The translations under genes were made by a program, and so were the position numbers. Positions 35,807 through 44,365 of a DNA stretch of 64,000 nt are shown here, piece by piece (the first letter of the stretch is position 1; each line of letters begins with the position of its first letter). The notes under the pieces were generated by a model that was not told where the DNA came from, ran no database searches, and was given only the letters and a program-made list of their open reading frames with translations. This DNA is from CAYZED01 sp964477445 (GTDB taxonomy: Bacteria > Bacillota > Clostridia > Lutisporales > Lutisporaceae): assembly GCA_964477445.1 (NCBI GenBank), contig CAYZED010000008.1, positions 1-64,000 of the forward strand, written 5' to 3'.

Positions 35807-35870
35807 TTTATTCTCTCCTCTTAATTTTTTATAGTAATTTTAACATGTTTTAACATAGCTAAAATTTTAC

Positions 35871-36602
35871 TCAATAGATCATGCGCCCTGTTAAAAAATC
35901 TTTGGTCTGTTCATTCTCAGAATTCAAAAATATTTCTTCTGTATCATTTGTTTCAATAATTCTTCCATCCATAATTACCATGGTTTTTCTGGCTAATCTT
36001 CTAGCTTGAAACATATTATGTGTTATTAGAAAAACAGTTGTGTTAAATTCATCATTAGATTTTCTTATCATATTTTCAATAATTTCAACATTTTTCGGAT
36101 CCAAATTTGCAGTAGGTTCATCCATAAGCAGTAAATCAGGGTTAAGCACCATTGCTCTGGCTAATGAAACTCTACTTGCTTCTCCGCCGGAAAGAGTAAC
36201 AGCATTTTGTTTTAATAAGTCCTGAACTCCTGTCCACTCAGCGATAAATTCTACTTTCTCTTTAACGTTACTTCCTTTAAAATTTCTTATTCTCAAACCA
36301 TATGCAATGTTATTAAAAACTGAAGTGTTAAACATTGATGGTTTTTGGAAAACAAGTGCCATTTTCCTCGCAATTTGTATTGAATAATTTTTTGATTGTG
36401 AGAATTCATCATTTTCAAATAAAACTTTCCCCGTATCTGGTTTCTCTATGCCATTAATTATCGAAAGTAGGGTGCTTTTCCCAGCGCCACTAGGTCCTAT
36501 CAGTGATGTAATTTCACCCTTTTTTATTTCACAATTCTTTATATCAAGTACAAGCTTTCCATTATAACTCTTAGTAAGGTTATCAATTTCTAATAATTTC
36601 AT
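35871..36602 (-). CDS. tupC: Tungstate ABC transporter ATP-binding protein
   Basis: ATPase of the tungstate importer, 243 aa. It has Walker A GPSGAGKSTLLS, Q loop FQKPSMFN, signature LSGGEASRVSLARA and Walker B LLLMDEPTANLDP, then the H-loop (LITHNMFQ). The start overlaps the permease stop (ATGA), so it is translated together with tupB. Confidence 0.9.
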   Translation of the reverse strand: MKLLEIDNLTKSYNGKLVLDIKNCEIKKGEITSLIGPSGAGKSTLLSIINGIEKPDTGKVLFENDEFSQSKNYSIQIARKMALVFQKPSMFNTSVFNNIAYGLRIRNFKGSNVKEKVEFIAEWTGVQDLLKQNAVTLSGGEASRVSLARAMVLNPDLLLMDEPTANLDPKNVEIIENMIRKSNDEFNTTVFLITHNMFQARRLARKTMVIMDGRIIETNDTEEIFLNSENEQTKDFLTGRMIY

Positions 36603-37312
36603 CGCGAAACCCTCCTAAAGTTTTTTAGGACTTCAAGTAGACTGTTAATAACAAATGCCATAATTAACAAAATAATTCCCAACGCAAGAGCGGTCTCGAA
36701 TTCTCCCATACCTTTATGCAAAGCAATTGCAGTGGTCATAACTCTGGTTTCATATCTTATGTTTCCACCAACCATCATAACTGCTCCAACTTCGGCAATT
36801 AGTCTTCCAAAAACTACTATAATAGATGAAACAATCCCATATCTTGCTTCTTTGAAAACAGTATACGCACATTGAACTGGCTTAGCACCTAAACTTTTAG
36901 CAGTAAGATACATGCTTTTTGGAACTTCAATTATTACAGATGAAGTAAGACCAATTACTAGTGGAAATGCTAAAAAGAATTGTGCAATTATCATTGCAGT
37001 TACAGTAAATAGTAACCTGTGATCTCCCACTAAACCAGTTTGATTTGACAGGAGAATATAAACTATTAGTCCTGCAACAACTGGTGGCAATGACATGAAT
37101 GTGTTTACAATATTCATTATTATAAACTTTCCTCTAAACTTCTTTAATCCCAAAAATAATCCTATCGGAATTCCGAAAATAGAAGCAAAAAAAAGTGCTA
37201 CAAATGTTACTCTAAGCGATAAAAAAATTATACCGTAGGTTTCAGAGTCAAAAGATGCAAGTAATCGGAACGCTTCTTTTAATATATCTGCAAAATATGA
37301 AATGTAGCTCAC
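36599..37312 (-). CDS. tupB: Tungstate ABC transporter permease
   Basis: Inner-membrane channel subunit, 237 aa, with about five hydrophobic helices and the cytoplasmic coupling loop (SLGAKPVQCAYTVFKEARYG). It is of the short TupB/WtpB type that partners TupA. The only in-frame start is GTG 37312, unusually close to AGAGG, so expression may be low or depend on leader structure. It is the first gene behind the riboswitch-like leader and terminator. Confidence 0.85.
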   Translation of the reverse strand: MSYISYFADILKEAFRLLASFDSETYGIIFLSLRVTFVALFFASIFGIPIGLFLGLKKFRGKFIIMNIVNTFMSLPPVVAGLIVYILLSNQTGLVGDHRLLFTVTAMIIAQFFLAFPLVIGLTSSVIIEVPKSMYLTAKSLGAKPVQCAYTVFKEARYGIVSSIIVVFGRLIAEVGAVMMVGGNIRYETRVMTTAIALHKGMGEFETALALGIILLIMAFVINSLLEVLKNFRRVSR

Positions 37313-37321
37313 TTCCTCTAT

Positions 37322-37350
37322 AAAAAAATAAACAGCCTACGAAAAGGCTG
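37322..37350 (-). terminator. Terminator of the tup leader
   Basis: CAGCCT (37333-37338) and AGGCTG (37345-37350) form a 6-base stem around a 6-base loop; on the minus strand TTTATTTTTTT follows. It stands between the conserved leader RNA and tupB, so it is probably the expression platform rather than an end of transcription unit. Confidence 0.8.
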
Positions 37351-37374
37351 CATAAAAATGCTTAGTAAACTAAA

Positions 37375-37495
37375 CATTCGCATCTTCCTCTTCAAACACG
37401 GAGGGCATAAACGTTTCCATTTATACCTTCAACAGCTCAAAAGAACTGTTTCGGCTTATTTTCATGGAGTTACAAAACTCTTTAGAAAAATCAGC
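37375..37495 (-). promoter_or_regulatory. Moco/Tuco riboswitch-like leader of tupBCA
   Basis: On the minus strand the leader contains, in order, CCGAAACAG, CTGTTGAAGG, a hairpin ATAAATGGAAACGTTTAT, CCCTCCGTG, GAGGAAGATGCGAA. This looks like the conserved core of the Moco RNA motif (also called Tuco for tungsten), found before molybdate/tungstate transport and cofactor genes. The core is followed by a terminator at 37322-37350. The gene context fits: a tungstate importer would be repressed when cofactor is plentiful. I judged this by remembered consensus, without a covariance search. Confidence 0.6.
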
Positions 37496-37523
37496 TTGGA
37501 AAATATATATTAACTTCGATAAA

Positions 37524-37552
37524 ATTTTATCATGCCCAAGTGAATCTGGCAA
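37524..37552 (-). promoter_or_regulatory. Promoter of the tup operon
   Basis: On the minus strand TTGCCA (37552-37547), a 17-base spacer and TAAAAT (37529-37524). The transcript would start near 37517, just before the leader core. Confidence 0.65.
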
Positions 37553-37567
37553 TATATAATATATTTT

Positions 37568-37948
37568 TTATCCTATTGTTTCTGTCTCGACTTTTTTCTT
37601 TGGTACAAACTTTTCAATAAGCTCTGGAACCATTCCAACAAGTCTATCTATATCGGTTCTGCCTTTTACTGGTATAATACTAACAATCCCGTCTTTTACT
37701 ACTAAGACAGCATCTGTTGTGATTTTTGCACCCATACCCACACCTAATCCAGAACTTTCATTGTTTACAGGCCCTTTCCCACCGCCTCCGCCAGCACCAA
37801 ATGAAACCGTAACTAATGGAATTATAGTAGTTTCACCTATAACTATAGCTTCTCCCACTACTGTTTCAGTCCTTAAAAACTTTTCTAAATAGCTAAATGC
37901 CGTATCAAGGTTTTCATTAACTTTGTTTTTTCCCATTTCCTTTTCCAT
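37568..37948 (-). CDS. gerW: Spore protein YtfJ (GerW family)
   Basis: Sporulation protein required for normal germination in Bacillus (GerW/YtfJ), 126 aa. It has the family core GEAIVIGETTIIPLVTVSFGAGGGGG with glycine run (read here as ETTIIPLVTVSFGAGGGGG), GVGMGAKITTDAVLVVK and a C-terminal helix (LVGMVPELIEKF). It overlaps the DUF2953 gene by 32 bases, as in the ytfI-ytfJ pair of Bacillus. It indicates a spore-former. Confidence 0.9.
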   Translation of the reverse strand: MEKEMGKNKVNENLDTAFSYLEKFLRTETVVGEAIVIGETTIIPLVTVSFGAGGGGGKGPVNNESSGLGVGMGAKITTDAVLVVKDGIVSIIPVKGRTDIDRLVGMVPELIEKFVPKKKVETETIG

Positions 37949-38645
37949 TTCTTTTTCTCCTTCTCATTTCACAAATTAGTTGTCTTATTGGTTTTTTTAT
38001 AATTAAATTTATTGTCGCAAAAAGTATAGTAATTGGGACTATAAAACCACGTGCGGTTATTTTCATATCAAAATATATTTCATGAAAAACTGGAGAAATA
38101 TCGAAAGATTGATTTGTGCTTAAAAAAGGAACAGAACAGTAAATACCATAAATTTTTCCTGTATCAGCTGGATCATCTAGCCCATAAACAATACGAATCT
38201 TAAGCGCTTTAGGTTTTAAAATTTTAAGTATTTTCGCAAAATACTTAAAAACATATTCTATAATCCCATTCTTTATAGCTTTCTTTAGATCGGAGAAAGT
38301 CAGCTCAGAACTTTTCACTTTCTTGTCCTTTTGTTCGTCAATTTGTTTTTCTGCTTCGATTTTTTCTTTTGATTTTTTGTTCAAAGCCTTAAACTTAAAA
38401 CCAGCAATTTTTGTTTCACTAATTAATTTTTCACTGTATTTTAAGTTGAATGACACAAATCCAAATACCCAATTAACAAATATCTCTCCCTCAGGGCCTT
38501 CGCCAAGCAAGTATTCAAAATTTATTTTGTATCTTATTGGTAGCGAAATAATTAGTAAAACTATAAGAATTACAAAAATCAAAAAATAAAGAATCGCTTT
38601 AATTACAATCATAATAAACATCAAAAAACTAAGCAAGATCGACAT
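37917..38645 (-). CDS. DUF2953 domain protein (YtfI-like)
   Basis: A 242-aa membrane protein with two hydrophobic N-terminal stretches (about residues 3-28) and a strongly basic Lys/Glu middle region, then the DUF2953 core (YGLDDPADTGKIYGIY, a family signature) and a hydrophobic segment near the C-terminus. Its function is unknown, but it is a regular neighbour of gerW in sporulating Firmicutes. I chose ATG 38645, which overlaps the previous stop (TGATG) and has GGAGGA 8 bases before it. Confidence 0.85.
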   Translation of the reverse strand: MSILLSFLMFIMIVIKAILYFLIFVILIVLLIISLPIRYKINFEYLLGEGPEGEIFVNWVFGFVSFNLKYSEKLISETKIAGFKFKALNKKSKEKIEAEKQIDEQKDKKVKSSELTFSDLKKAIKNGIIEYVFKYFAKILKILKPKALKIRIVYGLDDPADTGKIYGIYCSVPFLSTNQSFDISPVFHEIYFDMKITARGFIVPITILFATINLIIKKPIRQLICEMRRRKRNGKGNGKKQS

Positions 38646-39004
38646 CAAGTGCTTCCTCCAGTTTTCTTTCTATCTGCTATTTTTTTCTTAGCAACTTTAA
38701 TGGCTTTTTTTATTAAAAAATTTGATAAAGGCTTTCCCGCTGTTAATGCGAATATCTCTCCAAATAGTATAATCGCTTGCCCATATTTATTTCCTTTTAC
38801 CCTTTTTTCAACAATATCCGAAAACTTTTTTGAGGTTTCTATGGAAAACTTCTTTAGTAATCCGTCATTAATTTTATTTTCATTATATATGGAATAACAA
38901 ACTGAGCAAGACTTGATATGCTCCTCAACAAATATACATTCAAGTTGTTCTGCTTTACCTAAAGCGTATTTAATTATTATTTCTTTATCGAATTTGCAAG
39001 GCAT
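38645..39004 (-). CDS. Small zinc-finger (anti-sigma-like) protein
   Basis: A 119-aa protein beginning MPCKFDKEIIIKYALG and carrying the zf-HC2 pattern HIKSCSVCYSIY with an upstream Cys, typical of ZAS-type anti-sigma factor domains. A partner sigma factor is absent from the neighbourhood. A weakly hydrophobic segment (about residues 75-98) could be membrane-associated. ATG 39004 is preceded by GGAGGA. It starts the short operon with DUF2953 and gerW. Confidence 0.65.
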   Translation of the reverse strand: MPCKFDKEIIIKYALGKAEQLECIFVEEHIKSCSVCYSIYNENKINDGLLKKFSIETSKKFSDIVEKRVKGNKYGQAIILFGEIFALTAGKPLSNFLIKKAIKVAKKKIADRKKTGGST

Positions 39005-39287
39005 TGAATCACTCCTCCTAAGCATAAATCCTTCTTTTATGTATTATAACAAATGCGTTGGGATTAAATATTGTAACTTATGCTATATATTTAAATATTG
39101 TACCATATGCGATAGATTGGATATTAGTAATAGCATTTAAATATCAGCCAATTTCGGGTATACTATTAATATTGATATTTTTTATTAAAAAATGCAATTA
39201 TAAACTATCGTTAATACACATATTTATTAAATTACAATTTACAAATTACAAATTCTGTTAGCAAATTATATTGATGAGGTGAAGTCT

Positions 39288-41273
39288 TTGGAAGCATTTA
39301 CAAAAGTTTTTCAGATTATGATTGATATGATACTCCCAAGTTCATATTTTGGATACAATGATAAACTATATTCATTATTTATTTTAATTACATTTGTTTT
39401 TTCTGTCTTCATTTTAGCATATATGACATTTAGAATGGAGAAAAACAAACTCTATTTCACGCTTTTCTTTGCTTTAATGTGTTTAAGTATATGGATTATT
39501 GCAACTTTCTTTAAACATTCAGCTAATTTTACTTTTGATCAAAACAGATGGCTTAGTGTAGAGTATTTTGCTCGAATAATGTTTGCTCCTACCTGGTATT
39601 TATTTAGCGAAGCTTACATATCACGACATAGGAAAATGAAGTCTATCCCTGGTACATTTCTTGTAGTTGCGTTCTTTTTCTTTTACTCCATTACAGCTAT
39701 TGGTATTCCCTTATTGGATAAAACGCAAGCAGTAACAGTTCTTTTTTCTTTACAATATCTATTAGGATTTATGGTTTGTTATGTTTTAATACTTTTTAGT
39801 ATATACAGATTAAAAAAATACGCAAAAATTCAAAAAGGTGTTTTCATAAAACAAATAAACATGTTAAGTATTGGTGTGTATATCATTACTGTATCTGATT
39901 TTGTCTTCGGACTAAATACTTTTGGATTAAAAGTTGATATCGTCCCAATAGCTATAGCTGTTGCACTAGTATTTATCTGGCGTTCGATAACCCAGTATAA
40001 ATTACTTGAAGTTGTTCCTATCGCTATCAGAGAAGTTTTTAATAATATGGAAGAGAGTGTAATTGTTGTAAATGAGGACGGAACAATACTTGATACAAAC
40101 CAATCCGCATTAAGACTTTTTAAAGACTTCTACCTACCTGAAAGAGATATTAACATTATCAATCTACTAACGAATGTAAAAGACAAAATTTCGAATTTTG
40201 ATGAAATTAATGCTCTTCTACAGGATGGACTATCTGATGCAAATAACAGTTTCACAATAGATACAACTATTTTCTATGATCCACCTATGTATTTACATCT
40301 CCAATTCGGTCCAATTTATGATAAAACAAAACGCGCTGTTGGTTATATTATTGTTATTGATGATATTACCTATAGTATGACACTTTTAATAGAGAATGAA
40401 AAACAAAACACAAGATTGCTAGACCAAAATTATGAATTAGAAGCTCAAACCCAAGAATTAGAGGCCCAAAAAGAAGAACTTATGGCTATGAATGAAGATC
40501 TTGAAAGTACAATGATTCAACTTAAATCCGCTCAAAATCAATTAATTCATTCAGAAAAAATGGCTTCGCTTGGAAATTTGGTGGCAGGAATTGCACACGA
40601 AATCAATACCCCTCTCGGTTCAATAAACAGTAATTTAGATATAACAAATATCATCGTTAATAAGCTGAGTTCAGCAGATGACATTTCTAATAATCCTGAG
40701 TTAATAAACCTTGTCAAAAAATTAGAACGAGTTAATGAAATTAACTCGTTAGCTTGTCATAGAATCCTTGAAATCGTGCTCAGCCTGAAGAACTTTTCCA
40801 GACTCGATGAAGCTGATTTCCAAAAAGCAGATATCCATGAAGGCATAAATAGTACTTTATTACTCTTAAATAATCAAATTAAAAATAAGATTATAGTATT
40901 TAAGGATTTTGGTGAAATTTCATTAATAGACTGTTATCCTAATCAATTAAATCAAGTATTTATGAATATTTTAGTGAATGCCACACAAGCAATAGAGGAA
41001 AAAGGTGAGATTTTTATTAAAACTTATGAAAAAGATGAAAATGTTATTATTGAAATTATAGATACTGGAAAAGGGATTAAAGAAGAAAATCTTCAAAAAC
41101 TATTTGATCCAGGTTTTACCACGAAGGGCGTTGGGGTTGGAACCGGTTTAGGTCTCTCAATCACCTATAAAATTGTAGAAAATCATAATGGAAAGGTTTA
41201 TGCTGAAAACACAAAAGAACACGGCGCTAAGTTTTCAATTATACTTCCGATAAATAATATTAGAGAGAATTAA
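39288..41273 (+). CDS. Membrane sensor histidine kinase with PAS domain
   Basis: Two-component sensor, about 661 aa. The N-terminal 230 residues hold seven to eight hydrophobic helices (7TM histidine kinase N-terminal type). A PAS-like domain follows (EESVIVVNEDGTILDTN ...), then a Gln/Glu-rich coiled coil (residues 385-420), the phosphoacceptor box SEKMASLGNLVAGIAHEINTP with His, and the ATPase domain: N box NILVNATQAI, DTGKGIKEENL, GTGLGLSIT. No response regulator gene is adjacent. TTG 39288 has GAGGTGA 5 bases upstream, while GTG 39279 lies inside that ribosome binding site. The 3' end overlaps the convergent RluA gene by 14 bases. Confidence 0.88.
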   Translation: MEAFTKVFQIMIDMILPSSYFGYNDKLYSLFILITFVFSVFILAYMTFRMEKNKLYFTLFFALMCLSIWIIATFFKHSANFTFDQNRWLSVEYFARIMFAPTWYLFSEAYISRHRKMKSIPGTFLVVAFFFFYSITAIGIPLLDKTQAVTVLFSLQYLLGFMVCYVLILFSIYRLKKYAKIQKGVFIKQINMLSIGVYIITVSDFVFGLNTFGLKVDIVPIAIAVALVFIWRSITQYKLLEVVPIAIREVFNNMEESVIVVNEDGTILDTNQSALRLFKDFYLPERDINIINLLTNVKDKISNFDEINALLQDGLSDANNSFTIDTTIFYDPPMYLHLQFGPIYDKTKRAVGYIIVIDDITYSMTLLIENEKQNTRLLDQNYELEAQTQELEAQKEELMAMNEDLESTMIQLKSAQNQLIHSEKMASLGNLVAGIAHEINTPLGSINSNLDITNIIVNKLSSADDISNNPELINLVKKLERVNEINSLACHRILEIVLSLKNFSRLDEADFQKADIHEGINSTLLLLNNQIKNKIIVFKDFGEISLIDCYPNQLNQVFMNILVNATQAIEEKGEIFIKTYEKDENVIIEIIDTGKGIKEENLQKLFDPGFTTKGVGVGTGLGLSITYKIVENHNGKVYAENTKEHGAKFSIILPINNIREN

Positions 41274-42141
41274 CTATTTCTTTCATATCCTCTGGCAATT
41301 GTGAACTAAGCTCAATAAGTTCATTTTTTATAGGATGAACAAACGATAGATTAAAAGCATGTAACGCTTGCCTGGAGATTTTTCCCATATTTCCTCCGTA
41401 CATTGAGTCGCCGAGTAACGGATGCCCAATATGTGAGAAATGAGCTCTAATTTGATGAGTTCTGCCTGTAAATAGATCAACCTCAACTAGCGAGATGTTT
41501 TTTTCACTCTTAATTATTGAATAACCTGTTTTTGATGGAGAACCTATTTCGATTACTCCCCTTTTTATTTTGCCCTCTACTAATCTTCCAATTGGTAAAT
41601 CAATAATACCTTGATTTGGTTCTATTACCCCTTCTATTATCGCAAAATATTTCTTTTTTAATGTACATCTATAGTTTTCTTGAGCAAAAAGATTTTGTAC
41701 ATGAGGATGCTTTGCAAAAAGAGTAATACCAGAAGTGTCTTTATCTAGCCTAGTAATGGCATGAATTCCTGAACGTTCATCTCTATCGTGAAATCTACGC
41801 ATTAGAGCATTTGCAAGTGTTCCAGATTGGTAATTCCGACAAGGATGCACTGGAACTCCTGCTTTTTTATTTATAACAATAATCCATTGATCCTCGTATA
41901 TTATTTCAAGTTCAAAATCTTCTAACTCAATGTTTTCGTTGTAACTTACAGGAAATTCAAGCGATAATAAATCCCCCGCGCTCAGTATTCTATTTACTTT
42001 TTCGACAACTCCATTAATTTTTATTCCATTCGATGTTTTCAAAGATATCAAAGCACGTCTTGATATTTTCAATACTTTTAATAAATAGTCCTTTAATTTC
42101 TTTCCCTCAAAATCTTTAGTAATTATAATATCTGAGAACAT
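41260..42141 (-). CDS. RluA family pseudouridine synthase (copy 1)
   Basis: Converts uridine to pseudouridine in rRNA or tRNA. The 293-aa protein has an S4-like N-terminal region (SRRALISLKTSNGIKING), then the RluA catalytic motif AITRLDKDTSGITLFA with the nucleophilic Asp, followed by KKKYFAIIEG and LFTGRTHQIRAHFSHIGHPLLGDSMYGG. It starts one base after the stop of a second RluA gene and has GGGAG. Three RluA-type genes in 6 kb is more than usual. The exact target is unknown. Confidence 0.92.
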   Translation of the reverse strand: MFSDIIITKDFEGKKLKDYLLKVLKISRRALISLKTSNGIKINGVVEKVNRILSAGDLLSLEFPVSYNENIELEDFELEIIYEDQWIIVINKKAGVPVHPCRNYQSGTLANALMRRFHDRDERSGIHAITRLDKDTSGITLFAKHPHVQNLFAQENYRCTLKKKYFAIIEGVIEPNQGIIDLPIGRLVEGKIKRGVIEIGSPSKTGYSIIKSEKNISLVEVDLFTGRTHQIRAHFSHIGHPLLGDSMYGGNMGKISRQALHAFNLSFVHPIKNELIELSSQLPEDMKEIVNSL

Positions 42142-42142
42142 T

Positions 42143-43030
42143 TTAGTCTCCCGTTCTTAAAACATCTAAGAGCTTAACCATATCCTCTGGTAAATCGGAT
42201 TCAACCTCTATCAAATCTTTGTTTTCGGGATTCATGAAACTTATTTTATATGCATGTAACGCTTGTCTATTGAAAATATCAGTTACACCTCCATAAAGAG
42301 CATCTCCAACTATCGGACAACCAATATATTTCATATGCGCTCTTATTTGATGCGTTCTGCCCGTAATCAAACTAAGCTCAAGCAATGAATATGATTCAAA
42401 TCTTTCAACTACTTTGTACTCAGTAACTGCCTTTAGTCCAATAGAAGAAATTTTTATGACACCTGTGTTTTCGTAATCTTTCATTAAAGGGGCGTCGATA
42501 ACGCCCTCTGAGTCCTCAGGAGCGTTAGATACAATCGCATAATATAACTTCTCTCCTTTGTCGTATGCTTCTTGTAAAGAGCTATGAGCTTGACCTGAAA
42601 GCGGTACTATAACTAGTCCACTTGTATCTCTATCTAATCTATTCAAAAATCTAACAGGCGCTGAAATTCCTAGCTTTTCAAACAAAAACATAACCCCGTT
42701 AGCTAAAGTTCCTGTTTCAATTTTCTCACTAGTGTGCATTACAATTCCTGTAGGTTTTTCAATAACTAAAAAAGTATCAGTTTGTTCTAAAATTTCTAGT
42801 CCAAGATCCTCAGGTAAAATATCCGACATTTTTTTATTTTCAAAATCCATAATTTCAAGAGTCATACCGCTTTTTATCTTTGAATCGCCATATCCCTTTT
42901 TTCCATCGACTTTAATAAGCCCCTCGCTAAGTAGTCTTTTAACAAGTCTACCTGAGTAACCCATTACGTCCATTAGATATGCCTTTAACTTTTTGTTTTT
43001 TTCATTTTCTTGTATTAATATTTCTTTCAT
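42143..43030 (-). CDS. RluA family pseudouridine synthase (copy 2)
   Basis: Second RluA-type enzyme, 295 aa, with N-terminal S4 region (SGRLVKRLLSEGLIKVDGKKG), catalytic FLNRLDRDTSGLVIVP and LITGRTHQIRAHMKYIGCPIVGDALYGG. ATG 43030 was chosen because AGGAG stands 5 bases upstream; the longer TTG frame starts inside that site. It lies 26 bases after an MFS gene and one base before copy 1, so the three form one unit. Overall sequence similarity with copy 1 is clear in the catalytic part but not close. Confidence 0.92.
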   Translation of the reverse strand: MKEILIQENEKNKKLKAYLMDVMGYSGRLVKRLLSEGLIKVDGKKGYGDSKIKSGMTLEIMDFENKKMSDILPEDLGLEILEQTDTFLVIEKPTGIVMHTSEKIETGTLANGVMFLFEKLGISAPVRFLNRLDRDTSGLVIVPLSGQAHSSLQEAYDKGEKLYYAIVSNAPEDSEGVIDAPLMKDYENTGVIKISSIGLKAVTEYKVVERFESYSLLELSLITGRTHQIRAHMKYIGCPIVGDALYGGVTDIFNRQALHAYKISFMNPENKDLIEVESDLPEDMVKLLDVLRTGD

Positions 43031-43055
43031 TTTTGCTCCTAACAACTTTTAATTT

Positions 43056-44294
43056 TCAACTACCAATTTCTTTTAAGTTTAGATCCTTATAAAATTTTAG
43101 ATACATAATTATCATAAATACTAAAGCTATAGATCCACTAATTAACAAGCTTATCTGGATTCCATAGTTTTCGGTGAGAAAGCCAGAAAACATACTTCCT
43201 ACTGGTGAAACACCCACTAAGACTAATGCGTATACGCTCATTATTCTACCCCTAAGATAGTCTGGTGAATTAACTTGTAAAAATGTATTACATGATGACA
43301 TACCAGTACTCATACAGTAACCCAAAACCAACATTAAAGCCATCGCTTGCTCAAAATTTTTAACATATCCTAATAGAATCAAAACTATTCCTAACATCCC
43401 AAAACCTATAAAAATTTGACTGATTTTTATCCCCTTATGACTAATTGTAGCTAACCTGATCGCTCCAATAAATGCCCCAATTCCTAATGACGCCATTAAA
43501 AAACCAAAAGTACTCGAATCCCCATTTAAAACAACTTTTGCGATTACTGGTACAATTAGATTAAAATTTAGCGAAAAAGTACTAATTACTGCTATTATTA
43601 ATACTATCGTAGAAAGTTTAATATGATTAAATATATATACTAAACCTTCTTTAGTGTCTTGGAGTATACTGCCTTTTATTGTGTTTTGAATTTTCATTCC
43701 ACTTTTCATAAAGCTAGATCCAATTATTATTGGGATAAAAGATAAAGCATTTAATAAAAAGCAAGTAGCTGGGCCCCAAACACTAAAAATAATACCTGCT
43801 AGTGCGGGACCAACAATTCTAGCTGCATTGAATATCGCTGAATTTAATGATATTGCATTCATCAAATGTTCTTTCCCGGCCCATTCTACCATAACTGCTT
43901 GTCTGATAGGCATATCAAGGCAATTCAACAACCCTAATATGAGTGCTAACACCCCGATATTCCAAATGTTTTGAAAATTGAAGTAAACTATTATAGATAG
44001 TGCAAATGCATTAATGGCCATTAGTATTTGAATAGTTTTGAACAATGCTTTCTTTGGAACTCTATCAACTATAGCTCCAACTGGAAGTGAAAATAAAAGA
44101 ACAGGTAAAAACTGTAGTGCGGTTATTACACCTAATAAAAGTGGTGAATTGGTCATCTGATAAACTAACCAAGACTGCCCAACTGACTGCATCCAAGTGC
44201 CTATTAATGAAAAACATTGGCCCAAAAAAAAGATTCTATAATCCATGCTTTTTAAAGCCGGAAAATACTTACTTGCTACTCTTATAAGATTCAA
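43056..44294 (-). CDS. MFS family transporter
   Basis: Twelve-helix membrane transporter, 412 aa, of the MFS_3 (enterobactin exporter-like) group. It has the early motif MDYRIFFLGQCFSLIGTWMQSV (shortened: FFLGQCFSLIGTWMQSV) and the loop 2-3 motif VGAIVDRVPKKALF, then CLDMPIRQAVMVEW and a 7-8 loop. It is probably a drug or metabolite exporter, but the substrate cannot be assigned. The start is TTG 44294 with AGGAAG upstream. It heads the unit with two RluA genes. Confidence 0.85.
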   Translation of the reverse strand: MNLIRVASKYFPALKSMDYRIFFLGQCFSLIGTWMQSVGQSWLVYQMTNSPLLLGVITALQFLPVLLFSLPVGAIVDRVPKKALFKTIQILMAINAFALSIIVYFNFQNIWNIGVLALILGLLNCLDMPIRQAVMVEWAGKEHLMNAISLNSAIFNAARIVGPALAGIIFSVWGPATCFLLNALSFIPIIIGSSFMKSGMKIQNTIKGSILQDTKEGLVYIFNHIKLSTIVLIIAVISTFSLNFNLIVPVIAKVVLNGDSSTFGFLMASLGIGAFIGAIRLATISHKGIKISQIFIGFGMLGIVLILLGYVKNFEQAMALMLVLGYCMSTGMSSCNTFLQVNSPDYLRGRIMSVYALVLVGVSPVGSMFSGFLTENYGIQISLLISGSIALVFMIIMYLKFYKDLNLKEIGS

Positions 44295-44332
44295 AATATC
44301 ACGTCTTCCTAAAATAATTCAAAGAAATCAAA

Positions 44333-44355
44333 ACCGGATAATCAAGTTATCCGGT
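44333..44355 (-). terminator. Terminator after the methyltransferase gene
   Basis: ACCGGATAA / TTATCCGGT form a 9-base stem around TCAAG. On the minus strand TTTTGATTTCTTT follows. It lies 10 bases after the methyltransferase stop. Confidence 0.8.
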
Positions 44356-44365
44356 CATAATTATA

